Below, one piece after another: positions 1 through 7,871 of a stretch of DNA of 56,141 bases. The DNA comes from Chloroflexota bacterium. Lineage in GTDB: Bacteria; Chloroflexota; Anaerolineae; Promineifilales; Promineifilaceae. A model generated the notes under the pieces. That model worked only from the letters and a program-made list of their open reading frames with translations, made no database searches and was not told the origin of the DNA. The stretch spans positions 1 to 56,141 of the forward strand of contig JAHDEN010000013.1 of NCBI GenBank assembly GCA_020628815.1, written 5' to 3'. The position numbers and the translations under genes are program-made. Each line of letters opens with the position of its first letter. The first letter of the stretch is position 1.

Positions 1-767
1 ACAGCATCGATCATGCTGGTTGAAGGTGTGATGGGGTACCAGGTACAGACGGTTAAACCGCCAAACACGGTGCCTAATCCGGCCGCATCATTCCCGGTCA
101 TCAGAATTTTGCCTTCAGTTTTGTCTAACGCTTTAACCACAAATGGGTCGGTTTTGGTCAGATTTTCGGCCGCCCAGTTGTAACACAACTTGATCACATC
201 CATATTCATGTCAACCAATTTTCGGCGACGTTTAAAATGAATATCGAGGGCTAAATCTACCTTTTGAAGATCGATGTTAAGCAAGTAGGCGACGACACCA
301 ACATAAAGCATGTTGGTATACCGGTCTCTAAATTGGCCCTTTGCGCCGATTTCTTTTAATAACTTGTTGACGGGAACAGGGTACATGCTGACATCATCAC
401 GATCAGGAAGTCCTTTCAGATCGTCTCGATAGATGCAAATACCACCGCTGGGTAGATTCTGCAGGTCCTCTATTGCAGTTGCTTCATTAAATGCAACCAA
501 TACTTCAGAGTTTGCACGTCGGGCGACGTACCCATCTCCACTTACGCGGATGTGATACCACGTAGGTAAACCTTGAATGTTAGATGGAAAAATGTTCTTT
601 CCATTAACGGGTATCCCCATTTTGAAGATAGCCCGCATGATTGCCAGGTTAGCTGTTTGACTACCGGTTCCGTTTGCTGTTGCGACAACAATCGAGAAGT
701 CGTTAACGATTGGGTCAACACCTTCTGGTAGTGGAGCAGCTTGCGATGCAGCTTCGCGAATCGCCAT
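1..767 (-). CDS. korA: 2-oxoacid:ferredoxin oxidoreductase, fused gamma/alpha subunit (5' part only)
   Basis: This is the first ~255 codons of a KorA-type subunit. With a separate beta subunit it oxidatively decarboxylates 2-oxoglutarate or a related 2-oxoacid to an acyl-CoA and reduces ferredoxin in the cytoplasm. Residues ~15-190 form the gamma domain (GTGSQTANLAIMRAIFKMG, then FPSNIQGLPTWYHIR). The alpha domain opens near residue 220 with TGNDAAGLGTVFGGLTVC and WYPITPSTS. The gamma-alpha fusion is a known arrangement in this family. The ATG at 765-767 is preceded by a perfect AGGAGG (reverse complement of 777-782) at 9 nt, which fixes the start. The gene runs off the left edge, so the alpha domain and korB cannot be seen. 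The exact 2-oxoacid substrate cannot be told from this part. Confidence 0.9.
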   Translation of the reverse strand, partial: MAIREAASQAAPLPEGVDPIVNDFSIVVATANGTGSQTANLAIMRAIFKMGIPVNGKNIFPSNIQGLPTWYHIRVSGDGYVARRANSEVLVAFNEATAIEDLQNLPSGGICIYRDDLKGLPDRDDVSMYPVPVNKLLKEIGAKGQFRDRYTNMLYVGVVAYLLNIDLQKVDLALDIHFKRRRKLVDMNMDVIKLCYNWAAENLTKTDPFVVKALDKTEGKILMTGNDAAGLGTVFGGLTVCTWYPITPSTSMIDA

Positions 768-1193
768 TTGAGATTGCCTCCTGTTCCAAAAACGCTTATT
801 AGTGACTGCGCTCGGAAATTGTTAAATTTCTTGTGGTTATTCAGTTGTAAACATAACCCCGCAGATTGGCGTAGTTTGAAAAGGTCAGGCACAGGCCACA
901 AGGCTTTTCTAGAAACTACCTCAATCGGTTCAAAGGTTTTAAGAGTTCTAAATAACTACAATATCTTTGAGATTTTCTCCCCGAAAAAGACTGAGGAAAA
1001 GCATCCAACTTGTTCGATGAAGTCTTGAAATTTATGGATTGCCTTTTGAAAAATCATGTTCAGCTTAATAGACTGTCTAGCAGAGCCAGATTTTACACTC
1101 TATTTTGGGTGAATTTTGTGATTTCCCTCAAAATAATATCTTAATTGCACAACTTTACAAGCATAATTAAGCCTGTTTCATTGTGCACTTTGT
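768..1193. other. Non-coding stretch upstream of korA and downstream of the first exchanger
   Basis: Apart from the korA ribosome binding site (777-782) I see no gene here. Two short inverted repeats sit just past the exchanger stop: CTTAATT (1140-1146) with AATTAAG (1165-1171), and CCTGTTT (1172-1178) with AAACAGG (1197-1203). They could slow or end minus-strand transcription, but no T-run follows, so a terminator is not established. An open frame at 741-1028 on the plus strand overlaps the korA start and looks random. Confidence 0.5.
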
Positions 1194-2147
1194 TTAAAAC
1201 AGGTTCGCTAAGGTCAAGTCGCTAAAGTTAAACACCCAACTGGCCACAGCCAGCGCAAATAACACAATCCCCTCACGCCGGGTGATCTCCCAACCGGTAA
1301 ACATTACCCACAAAACAACCCCCATTAACAACAGTAGCGTCCAGCTGCTTTCGATGATGTGTGTGTCGAGAACCATTTCACCCATTGGGGAAAAAACCCC
1401 TGCAATCCCCATCACGCCTAATAGGTTAAACAAGTTGCTCCCAATCAAATTTCCGGCCGAAATTTCCGGCCGGCCGTTTTGGATCGCAACCCTTGATGCG
1501 AAAATTTCGGGCAGAGATGTGCCTAAAGCAACCAGCGTAACCCCAACCACCCACGTTTTGACATCAAAGAACTCAGCCACATTGATGGCAGACCCGACAA
1601 ACAGATTAGAAGAGCCCACAACCAAAATCGAGCCTAACAAAAACCACGGCCAATCCCCCCACTCAAATTCGGTGATAGGTGGCACCGGCCGCACAATATT
1701 TTGTGATGCAACCAACGTAGCCATGTATCCAAACAAAATAAGCAAGAAGATCGCCCCTTCCCACCACCAGAAATGACCGTCAAAGAAAAAAATCGCGAGC
1801 AGGATAGTGGTGGCAACCAGCATGACCCCATCCCTAAACGCAAACCGCTTTGCCACAGGGATAGCGGCGAAAAATGCAACGGCACCCAATATGTAGCCCA
1901 TGTTGATGATATTTGAACCAACAACAGTCCCCATAGTTATCTCAGTTTCTTGCCTAAAAACCGCGCTCACCGCAACGGCAAACTCTGGGGTAGATGTCCC
2001 GATTGCAACAACAGTAAGCCCTGTCACCATGTCTGACAGACCCAGCTTTCGAGCGATCCCAACCCCAGCGGTCACGATCCATCTGGTTCCATAATAAAGA
2101 CCGAAGAAACAGGCTGTAATAATGGCGAAATCGGCGACGGGCAACAT
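1194..2147 (-). CDS. Calcium/sodium (CaCA family) antiporter, paralogue 1
   Basis: This is a 317-residue integral membrane exchanger of the Ca2+/cation antiporter family (YrbG-like). Such proteins move Ca2+ or a similar cation across the inner membrane against Na+ or H+. Both signature alpha repeats are present: GLTVVAIGTSTPEFAV with GSNIINMGYILG in the first half, and VTLVALGTSLPEIFAS with GSNLFNLLGVMG in the second. The GTSxPE and GSNxxN residues form the ion-binding site in solved family members. About ten hydrophobic helices are visible and the length is normal. No clear Shine-Dalgarno precedes the ATG. A paralogue lies 114 bp upstream on the same strand, and a hairpin (2218-2250) may separate the two transcripts. 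The ion is not predictable from sequence. Confidence 0.88.
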   Translation of the reverse strand: MLPVADFAIITACFFGLYYGTRWIVTAGVGIARKLGLSDMVTGLTVVAIGTSTPEFAVAVSAVFRQETEITMGTVVGSNIINMGYILGAVAFFAAIPVAKRFAFRDGVMLVATTILLAIFFFDGHFWWWEGAIFLLILFGYMATLVASQNIVRPVPPITEFEWGDWPWFLLGSILVVGSSNLFVGSAINVAEFFDVKTWVVGVTLVALGTSLPEIFASRVAIQNGRPEISAGNLIGSNLFNLLGVMGIAGVFSPMGEMVLDTHIIESSWTLLLLMGVVLWVMFTGWEITRREGIVLFALAVASWVFNFSDLTLANLF

Positions 2148-2217
2148 ATGTTATTGTTTTGCGAAGAGGGTTAATTTAAATAGCTGAATTGTAGCTGAAG
2201 TCTCCCAAATAAACCGA

Positions 2218-2250
2218 GGCGCAGCAACTAAAGATTTAGCCTGCTGCGCC
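2218..2250 (-). terminator. Probable intrinsic terminator after the second exchanger gene
   Basis: GGCGCAGCA (2218-2226) pairs perfectly with TGCTGCGCC (2242-2250), a 9-bp GC-rich stem with a 15-nt loop. It begins 12 nt past the stop of the 2262-3239 gene when read on the minus strand. The following minus-strand sequence is T-rich but interrupted (TCGGTTTATTTGG), so termination may be partial and would reduce rather than block read-through into the first exchanger gene. Confidence 0.5.
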
Positions 2251-2261
2251 CGGGCAAAAAA

Positions 2262-3239
2262 TTACGAGAACCACGATGTAAAGATATCTACCATCGAGAT
2301 TTCATTAAAGTCCATTGTCCAACGGATGATTCCGAGCATGATTAAAATTGCTCCTTCCCAGCGAGTAATCTTCCAGCGGTTCCACATAAAGAAGACCACG
2401 ATACAGACAAATAAAATCAGAGCATAGGTGCTTTCTTGAGCCGCTTTATCAACTTCTAAAGCACCACCCGGTGCTAATAGTGAAGCAACGCCTAAAACGC
2501 CCAAAAGGTTGAACAGGTCGCTACCGATCAGGTTACCGGCCGAAAGCCCAGCCTGGCCACGCGCTAGGGCGATACCCGATGTAGCAATCTCAGGGGCCGA
2601 AGTCCCAAAGGCAACGATAGTTACTCCGATCACCCATTCAGACACGCCGAAGAATCGTGCAACTTCTGACGCACCTTCCACAAAATAGTGACCCGATGCA
2701 ACAACCACGGTGATCCCCACTAAAAACAAGGGGATGTCTGTCCATCGAAAGGGTTCCTTCGATAGCTCTTCGTGGCTTTCTTCACCAATGTAAAGCAGGT
2801 ACCCTATATACGTAACCAGCAAAACGAGAAGAATGACACCTTCGCCTGCTGTTAAGGTTAAGTCTCTTAAAAAGAGAAGGAGCAGAAGGGTTGTACCGAT
2901 CAACATAGATCCATCTCGGCGCACCATGCGCTTTGATGTGGAAATCCCGGCTACGAGAGCCAATCCCCCCAGAATAAAACCTAGGTTAAAGATATTGGAA
3001 CCGATTACATTTCCTACAGAAATGTCTGAACGGCCGTTAAGTGCAGAACTGATAGTGACGGCGAACTCAGGCGCCGATGTACCAATTGCAACAACCGTTA
3101 AACCGATAATTAGGTCGGACATGCCGACTTGACGAGCGATGCGAGTTGCACTGTCTACTACCCAGTTTGCGCCAAACCAAAGGCCGATGATGCAAACTAC
3201 AATAATGCCGAGGGCAAGAATCGGAAAAGCTTCTTCCAT
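2262..3239 (-). CDS. Calcium/sodium (CaCA family) antiporter, paralogue 2
   Basis: This second CaCA-family membrane exchanger has 325 residues. The first alpha repeat reads LTVVAIGTSAPEFAVTISS with GNVIGSNIFNLGFILG. The second reads IVAFGTSAPEIATSGIALA with GNLIGSDLFNLLGVLG, where Asp replaces the usual Asn of GSN. A charged loop with EESHEELSKE lies between the two halves, as expected for the cytoplasmic loop joining the inverted repeats. A good ribosome binding site (AGAGG, 7 nt before the ATG) supports the start. It diverges clearly from paralogue 1 while keeping the same layout, so the pair looks like an old tandem duplication and may differ in ion or affinity. It is transcribed away from queG, from a shared ~97-bp divergent promoter region (3240-3336). 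Confidence 0.9.
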   Translation of the reverse strand: MEEAFPILALGIIVVCIIGLWFGANWVVDSATRIARQVGMSDLIIGLTVVAIGTSAPEFAVTISSALNGRSDISVGNVIGSNIFNLGFILGGLALVAGISTSKRMVRRDGSMLIGTTLLLLLFLRDLTLTAGEGVILLVLLVTYIGYLLYIGEESHEELSKEPFRWTDIPLFLVGITVVVASGHYFVEGASEVARFFGVSEWVIGVTIVAFGTSAPEIATSGIALARGQAGLSAGNLIGSDLFNLLGVLGVASLLAPGGALEVDKAAQESTYALILFVCIVVFFMWNRWKITRWEGAILIMLGIIRWTMDFNEISMVDIFTSWFS

Positions 3240-3336
3240 GAAAATACCTCTATGTTTTTCTAGACTCGTAACATCCCTTTAAATTTTATCTATAACTAAA
3301 TTTTATCAAAGGGATAGTTTTTGAGACAATATACAA

Positions 3337-4413
3337 ATGCGTAATCACGATGACTTGATCAACAAGCTAAACAGACAAGCGGCCAAATTAGGCTTTGGCA
3401 TGCTCGGTGTTGTTTCTGCACGACCTGCAAAGCGATTAAATGCATATTTAGATTGGGTTGATAAGGAGATGTTTGGCAAAATGGGCTACTTGGCTCGCCC
3501 TGATCGAATCATCCGGCGCCAAGACCCAAATGTGATTCTACCAAATGTTAAGTCGATTATTTGTGTAGGACTGGACTACTTTACGTTAAGGTTACCAAAA
3601 GAAGTTGCAAATGATACAAGTCGTGGACGAATTTCAAATTATTCATGGGGTGAAGACTATCACGATATCATGACACCTCGTCTTGAGGCGTTAGCAGACT
3701 GGCTAAAAACTGAGACAGGTGGCAGTGATAGCGCGCATCGGGTTTATGTAGACACAGGGGCGATTTTGGAGCGTGATCATGCGGAATCGGCCGGGCTTGG
3801 CTTTACAGGCAAAAACACGATGCTGATCCAGCCTAAGTTTGGCTCTTGGTTTTTTTTGGGTGAAATATTGATTACGGAAGAGTTGCCCGAAAGCCGGTTT
3901 CTGCCTGAGCCAGCTATGCCGTCTTGTGGCAGCTGCACCCGCTGTTTGGACGTGTGCCCCACCGATGCATTTACCGCCCCATATGTGCTAGATGCGCGCC
4001 GCTGTATCTCATATCTCACAATCGAGCTGAAGTCTGACATTCCGCTTGAATTACGGCCGCACATGAAAAATTGGATTTATGGGTGTGACGAATGCCAAGA
4101 AGTTTGTCCGTTTAATCGATTTGAAGCGGAAACGATTGAGCATGCGTTCCGGCCGGAACATATCGACTATGCGGCCCCTAAACTAGAATCGATTTTGAGA
4201 TTAGATGAAGAGGGCTTTAAGTCTAGGTTTGCGAACAGCCCAATCAAACGGATAAAGCATGAACGGCTATTGCGCAATGCTTGTATCGCGGCCGGGAACT
4301 CAAATCGGCCGGAGCTAATTCAACACCTCGCCCCGCTGGCTCAGCATCCCAGCGAGCTGGTCCAATCCCACGCACAATGGGGATTAGACCAGCTCGTACT
4401 ACGTCAAGGATGA
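3337..4413 (+). CDS. queG: Epoxyqueuosine reductase
   Basis: QueG carries out the last step of queuosine synthesis: a cobalamin- and iron-sulfur-dependent reduction of epoxyqueuosine to queuosine in the wobble position of tRNAs with a GUN anticodon. The 358-residue protein has the family's N-terminal cobalamin-binding region (VDTGAILERDHAESAGLGF, then GKNTMLIQPKFGSWFFLGE). Two [4Fe-4S] motifs follow: CGSCTRCLDVCP near residue 200 and CDECQEVCP near residue 252. The C-terminus has short HEAT-like helices (LLRNACIAAGNS onward), which contact tRNA in the family. Length is typical. The gene stands alone, diverges from the exchanger genes and converges on the pilin-adhesin gene 32 bp away. No other queuosine gene is in the window. 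Confidence 0.95.
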   Translation: MRNHDDLINKLNRQAAKLGFGMLGVVSARPAKRLNAYLDWVDKEMFGKMGYLARPDRIIRRQDPNVILPNVKSIICVGLDYFTLRLPKEVANDTSRGRISNYSWGEDYHDIMTPRLEALADWLKTETGGSDSAHRVYVDTGAILERDHAESAGLGFTGKNTMLIQPKFGSWFFLGEILITEELPESRFLPEPAMPSCGSCTRCLDVCPTDAFTAPYVLDARRCISYLTIELKSDIPLELRPHMKNWIYGCDECQEVCPFNRFEAETIEHAFRPEHIDYAAPKLESILRLDEEGFKSRFANSPIKRIKHERLLRNACIAAGNSNRPELIQHLAPLAQHPSELVQSHAQWGLDQLVLRQG

Positions 4414-4445
4414 TCTGGGAGCACCTTGCCGCAAATCAGATCAAC

Positions 4446-6965
4446 TTAATCGTAAACGGCTAAGCAGTCCACATTCGGGCCAGCATTGTTAAGTGCGGTT
4501 AACCGGATCGTATTGGAGCCAGCGTTTAAATAAACCAGCTGCTGTTGAGTACCCCATGATCCCCATCCACCGGTGCCTGTAAATGGCAAGGCGGAAGAAA
4601 CAACACCGCCGTTCACTTTAAACTCGAGCGGACGATTACCAGAACCTAGCGCATATCTAAAATCAGTGTGATATACACCGGCCGCACCAACCGTCACGTC
4701 CCATTCAATGTAAACGTTCGACCCACTACCACCAGGGTAGTCAGCAAATCCGGTCCCTTCATACCCGCTGTGACTGCTTTTAACAGAAGGGCCGCTTAAA
4801 GTTGCATCTTCTGCTTGGAAGTTACAGCCGTTTACAACAGGTGGCAGCGTCTCCGTCACAGCGCTTCCAAAGACTTGTACTTCTGCCAAACTGAGATAAT
4901 CGGAGTTCTCTAGCTGCACCCTAACGTAACGCCCGGTCCGGTTAATCGAGGTCGTTGCTGATTGACCGACAGAACCAGAGTTGTAAAAGTCCCCAACACC
5001 AGCCTGTGCCTGAGTGGCGGTAAGTGATGTCGAGCCAAACGGAGTGTCTGAGACAAAAATGTGAACCGCGCGCAAACGACTTTGACAACAGTCCGTTCGG
5101 TTCCACAGAACAATCTCGTCGATGTTATACACATCTCCCAAATCCACTTCCCACCACGGTTGATTATTAAAAGATGTGTGCGTTACAGATCCAGATCCAT
5201 ATGTTCCGTTTGTATTTCCATCAACCGCACGACTAGCAGCACCACTCCAACCGGTAGATGATTGAAGAGCCGGTTTATTCAGTGCCAAGTTGGCCACGAT
5301 AGGCGGTGGTGTAGCCGTTGGGACAGGCTCCGGTGTTGGTGTTGGAGTCGGTGGTGGGCTACTCGGAATTAAGCTATCGTCAAAACACAGGTGGTCTTGG
5401 CTGATTACATTGGGTGGATAAGAATCACCCGGCATAATCCAACCTACAGACACATGGTCACCACCCCCGCCTTCTTTGTGCACAACCTCGAAATAATATT
5501 TCTGACCGGCCGTCAGCGATACAAACGCCGATTTTTGGTTGGATTGCTTGGTCCACTGTTGATACGATGTCCAACTCGTTACAGATGCTAGTAACCGTTT
5601 GCCACCTGGCGATTCATCTACAGACAGATAGAACTGGCTTTGGTCGTCTGATGCGATATAAAACACATATGCACCCGTCGTTGGAGGAATAATATAGCCA
5701 ACAAATCGGTCTCCATAATTGTCCCCAGTATTTGCCGATGTGCTCAGAGAGGTCAAGGATTCAGTCCCATCTGGATAATATGGATATTTTGCCGAACCGG
5801 TTAAATCAGACAATGCTGATCCAGTGATACCATTCCAAATTTGACGGCGAATGGTGGGGTCACTACAAGAACTCTCAATAATCGTGACGTTCACAGATTG
5901 AGAAGTTGATTCCCCATCATTGTCTGTAATGGTCATCGTTGCGACATAATCGCCGGCCGTCATATAAGTGTGAGGGACAATCGGAATGCCGCCGCCAACA
6001 ATATTAGGACCAACTTTAGGGCTTCCATCACCAAAATCCCATTCGTAATATTCGACACTTCCATCAGGGTCAGAAAACGAGTCGGTAATAAAGTCGATTT
6101 GACTACCCGTTGTCCCCGTTGCATTACTAGCACGCACACTCAAGCTGGGGGGTTCGTTTGGAGCTTCTGGCTCCTCTACCGTAATAAATATTCGATAAGA
6201 TCTCGCCTGACGTCCTCCATCATCTGTAATAAGCAATTCAGCCTCATATTCACCGGGTGTTGTATAAACATATTGCTCGGTCGTCCCATTTTTAGTTAAA
6301 GCTGTTTCACCGAAGTTCCATTGATGGTAGGCAACAGTTCCATCAGGATCAAAAGATGTACTAGAAAAAGTAACCGTCAAAGGTGCAGGCCCACTGGTAG
6401 GGTCCACATCAATTTGTACAACCGGTGGCAAATTTGGAATCTCAGTTGTGTATGCTCCAACAGAAAACAGCTGAGACACTTGAACCCCATGATTGTCTGT
6501 TACTGTCACCCGTGGTTGCCATATAGCATTGGGTTGGTCAGTTGTAAATGTATGAGTAATTTGATTCCCGGTTTTAATGACACTGCCATCTCCATAAATG
6601 TCCCATTCAACTTTTTGAATAGAGTCGCCATCGTCAGGGTCATAAGAAACACTTGTAAAAGTGATAAAGTCCCCAGAAAGAACAATTGGGGGATCTGGAT
6701 CTGTGTTGATTGCAACTACAGGAGGTTGATTCAGGGGATCTATCCCTGAAAACGGTGTGCCAAATTCTCCACCTAACGAAGATGGAACCCCCTCAGGGTT
6801 ACCTCGATTAATGATTGCAGATACAAATGCATACTCGAGCGCATTTTCAAGAACCGATGAAATTGTTATGCCAATAAAAACTAAAAAAGACAAAAGAATG
6901 GCATACTCAAACAGAGATTGCCCTTTAGGTCGATGGGATGAGAACGGAAGTTTTTGAGGATGCAT
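4446..6965 (-). CDS. Prepilin-like protein with PKD, PA14, discoidin and CBM6-like domains
   Basis: This 839-residue protein looks like a pilin turned into an adhesin. The N-terminus, KG|QSLFEYAILL followed by a hydrophobic helix (residues ~15-50), matches the Flp/TadE prepilin pattern: cleavage after Gly, Glu at +5, then a membrane helix. Three PKD domains follow (~82-170, ~178-265, ~273-365; PPVV starts, DPDG turns, WDFGDGS). Next come a PA14 domain (~372-530), a proline/threonine linker (PTPTPTPEPVPTATPP), an F5/8 type C discoidin domain (~565-700) and a CBM6/35-like domain (~712-839, starting NFQAEDA). These domains bind carbohydrate or protein ligands on surfaces. It starts 2 nt after the preceding pilin-like gene, so the two are co-transcribed. 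The domain calls are by pattern and boundaries are approximate. The ligand is unknown. Confidence 0.82.
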   Translation of the reverse strand: MHPQKLPFSSHRPKGQSLFEYAILLSFLVFIGITISSVLENALEYAFVSAIINRGNPEGVPSSLGGEFGTPFSGIDPLNQPPVVAINTDPDPPIVLSGDFITFTSVSYDPDDGDSIQKVEWDIYGDGSVIKTGNQITHTFTTDQPNAIWQPRVTVTDNHGVQVSQLFSVGAYTTEIPNLPPVVQIDVDPTSGPAPLTVTFSSTSFDPDGTVAYHQWNFGETALTKNGTTEQYVYTTPGEYEAELLITDDGGRQARSYRIFITVEEPEAPNEPPSLSVRASNATGTTGSQIDFITDSFSDPDGSVEYYEWDFGDGSPKVGPNIVGGGIPIVPHTYMTAGDYVATMTITDNDGESTSQSVNVTIIESSCSDPTIRRQIWNGITGSALSDLTGSAKYPYYPDGTESLTSLSTSANTGDNYGDRFVGYIIPPTTGAYVFYIASDDQSQFYLSVDESPGGKRLLASVTSWTSYQQWTKQSNQKSAFVSLTAGQKYYFEVVHKEGGGGDHVSVGWIMPGDSYPPNVISQDHLCFDDSLIPSSPPPTPTPTPEPVPTATPPPIVANLALNKPALQSSTGWSGAASRAVDGNTNGTYGSGSVTHTSFNNQPWWEVDLGDVYNIDEIVLWNRTDCCQSRLRAVHIFVSDTPFGSTSLTATQAQAGVGDFYNSGSVGQSATTSINRTGRYVRVQLENSDYLSLAEVQVFGSAVTETLPPVVNGCNFQAEDATLSGPSVKSSHSGYEGTGFADYPGGSGSNVYIEWDVTVGAAGVYHTDFRYALGSGNRPLEFKVNGGVVSSALPFTGTGGWGSWGTQQQLVYLNAGSNTIRLTALNNAGPNVDCLAVYD

Positions 6966-6967
6966 TA

Positions 6968-7597
6968 TTAATTACCCCCGTTACCGTTTCCATTACCATT
7001 ACCATTGCCGTTCCCATTTCCATTCCCGTTCCCGTTGCCGTTACTTCCCTCATCGTCTACATCACCTGACGGATCTTCTTCGCCATTTGGACCGCCATTT
7101 CCGTTTCCTGGATTACTAGAATCGACGCCATCATCGTTATTTCCATGGCCGTTGTTTCCGTTATTTCCATTGTTGCCATTGTTTTCGTTAGACTCTTCAC
7201 AATCGGCAGAGTTTTGACTTCCATTGCTTTCATCGTCTACATCACCGGAAGGATCTTCTTCGCCATTTGGGCCCCCGTTTCCATTTCCTGGATTACTAGA
7301 ATCGACGCCATCATCATTATTACCATGCCCATTATTCCCGTTCGCAGGTTCACATTCGTCTGAATCATTGTCATCAGCGGACGTAGGGTAAGTTTCTTGT
7401 GCTTGTCTTGTAGCTTGTGCATATATCTCATCAGTTTTCTCTTCAAAATAGCTGTTTACTCTAGCAGTAAAAAAGGTGAGGCTGAAAACTAAAGCTGCTG
7501 CTAAAAAGGTTCCTAAAACTGCATACTCGACAAGAGCTTGTCCCTTTTGTTGGCTCTCAGAATTTTCCGTTGGCAGGCAAAAATATTTAAATCGCAT
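6968..7597 (-). CDS. Flp/TadE-like prepilin with asparagine-glycine-rich acidic tail
   Basis: From ATG at 7595-7597 this is a 209-residue protein; an upstream in-frame ATG at 7690 would add 31 residues without prepilin character. KG|QALVEYAVLGTFLAAALVF is a class-typical prepilin cleavage site with Glu at +5 and a hydrophobic helix, followed by ~40 charged residues. The rest is low complexity. A ~37-residue unit rich in Asn, Gly, Asp and Glu (containing DDGVDSSNPGNGNGGPNGEE) occurs twice, and the protein ends in a run of Gly-Asn pairs. The short structured part resembles an Flp pilin of ordinary size; the tail would be a flexible acidic brush. It is transcribed with the adhesin-pilin gene 2 nt downstream, after the terminator at 7804-7842. 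The function of the tail is not known. Confidence 0.72.
   Translation of the reverse strand: MRFKYFCLPTENSESQQKGQALVEYAVLGTFLAAALVFSLTFFTARVNSYFEEKTDEIYAQATRQAQETYPTSADDNDSDECEPANGNNGHGNNDDGVDSSNPGNGNGGPNGEEDPSGDVDDESNGSQNSADCEESNENNGNNGNNGNNGHGNNDDGVDSSNPGNGNGGPNGEEDPSGDVDDEGSNGNGNGNGNGNGNGNGNGNGNGGN
7051..7344 (-). repeat. Two ~114-bp direct repeats inside the Gly/Asn-rich pilin gene
   Basis: The segment beginning CATCGTCTACATCACC at 7051 returns at 7231, exactly 180 nt (60 codons) later. It stays closely similar for about 114 bp (7051-7164 and 7231-7344). Most differences are silent, so the repeat is kept at protein level. Between 6971 and about 7035 the coding DNA is a simple array of 6-bp units for Gly-Asn. 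Both stretches should be prone to slippage and length variation. Confidence 0.8.
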
Positions 7598-7793
7598 AGT
7601 TCCGTATAAATTAATGGCAGTTAAACACTTTGTTTCAAAATTGTTTTTCAGTGCGCTTAACTTGAATACCAATATGAATTGCCCAGCCAATTTTTTCTTG
7701 ACAGGCAGAATAATAGTTATTGATATATTAAATTTTTATCCGAAACGTTTGCAGGGGACTTTTGTATTAGTGGCGTAACCTACTTTACTTTTA

Positions 7794-7842
7794 AACAAAA
7801 AAAGAGCGGCCGATTGAGTATCAAAATCTCAATCGGCCGCTC
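7794..7842 (-). terminator. Strong intrinsic terminator after the TadG-like gene
   Basis: GAGCGGCCGATTGAG (7804-7818) and CTCAATCGGCCGCTC (7828-7842) form a perfect 15-bp stem with a 9-nt loop. Read on the minus strand it is followed at once by a T-run (complement of the A-run ending at 7803). It lies 29 bp past the stop of the 7872-9989 gene and divides the pilin cluster into two transcription units. Each arm contains the palindrome CGGCCG that is over-abundant in this genome. Confidence 0.9.
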
Positions 7843-7871
7843 ATTTGCACCCATCGTTCAATAAAAACTAG

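Noticed and set aside
741..1028. 95-codon open frame on the plus strand across the korA start
   Set aside because: It overlaps the well-supported korA start and ribosome binding site in antisense and has no family pattern or ribosome binding site of its own.
7476..7778. 100-codon plus-strand frame between the pilin units
   Set aside because: It is antisense to the pilin N-terminus and leader, without a ribosome binding site or recognisable protein pattern.
7699..7842. TTGACA with TGATAT at 17-nt spacing on the plus strand, ending at the 7804-7842 hairpin, as a possible small RNA
   Set aside because: The hairpin has its T-run on the minus strand, not the plus strand, and the AT-rich region makes chance promoter words likely.
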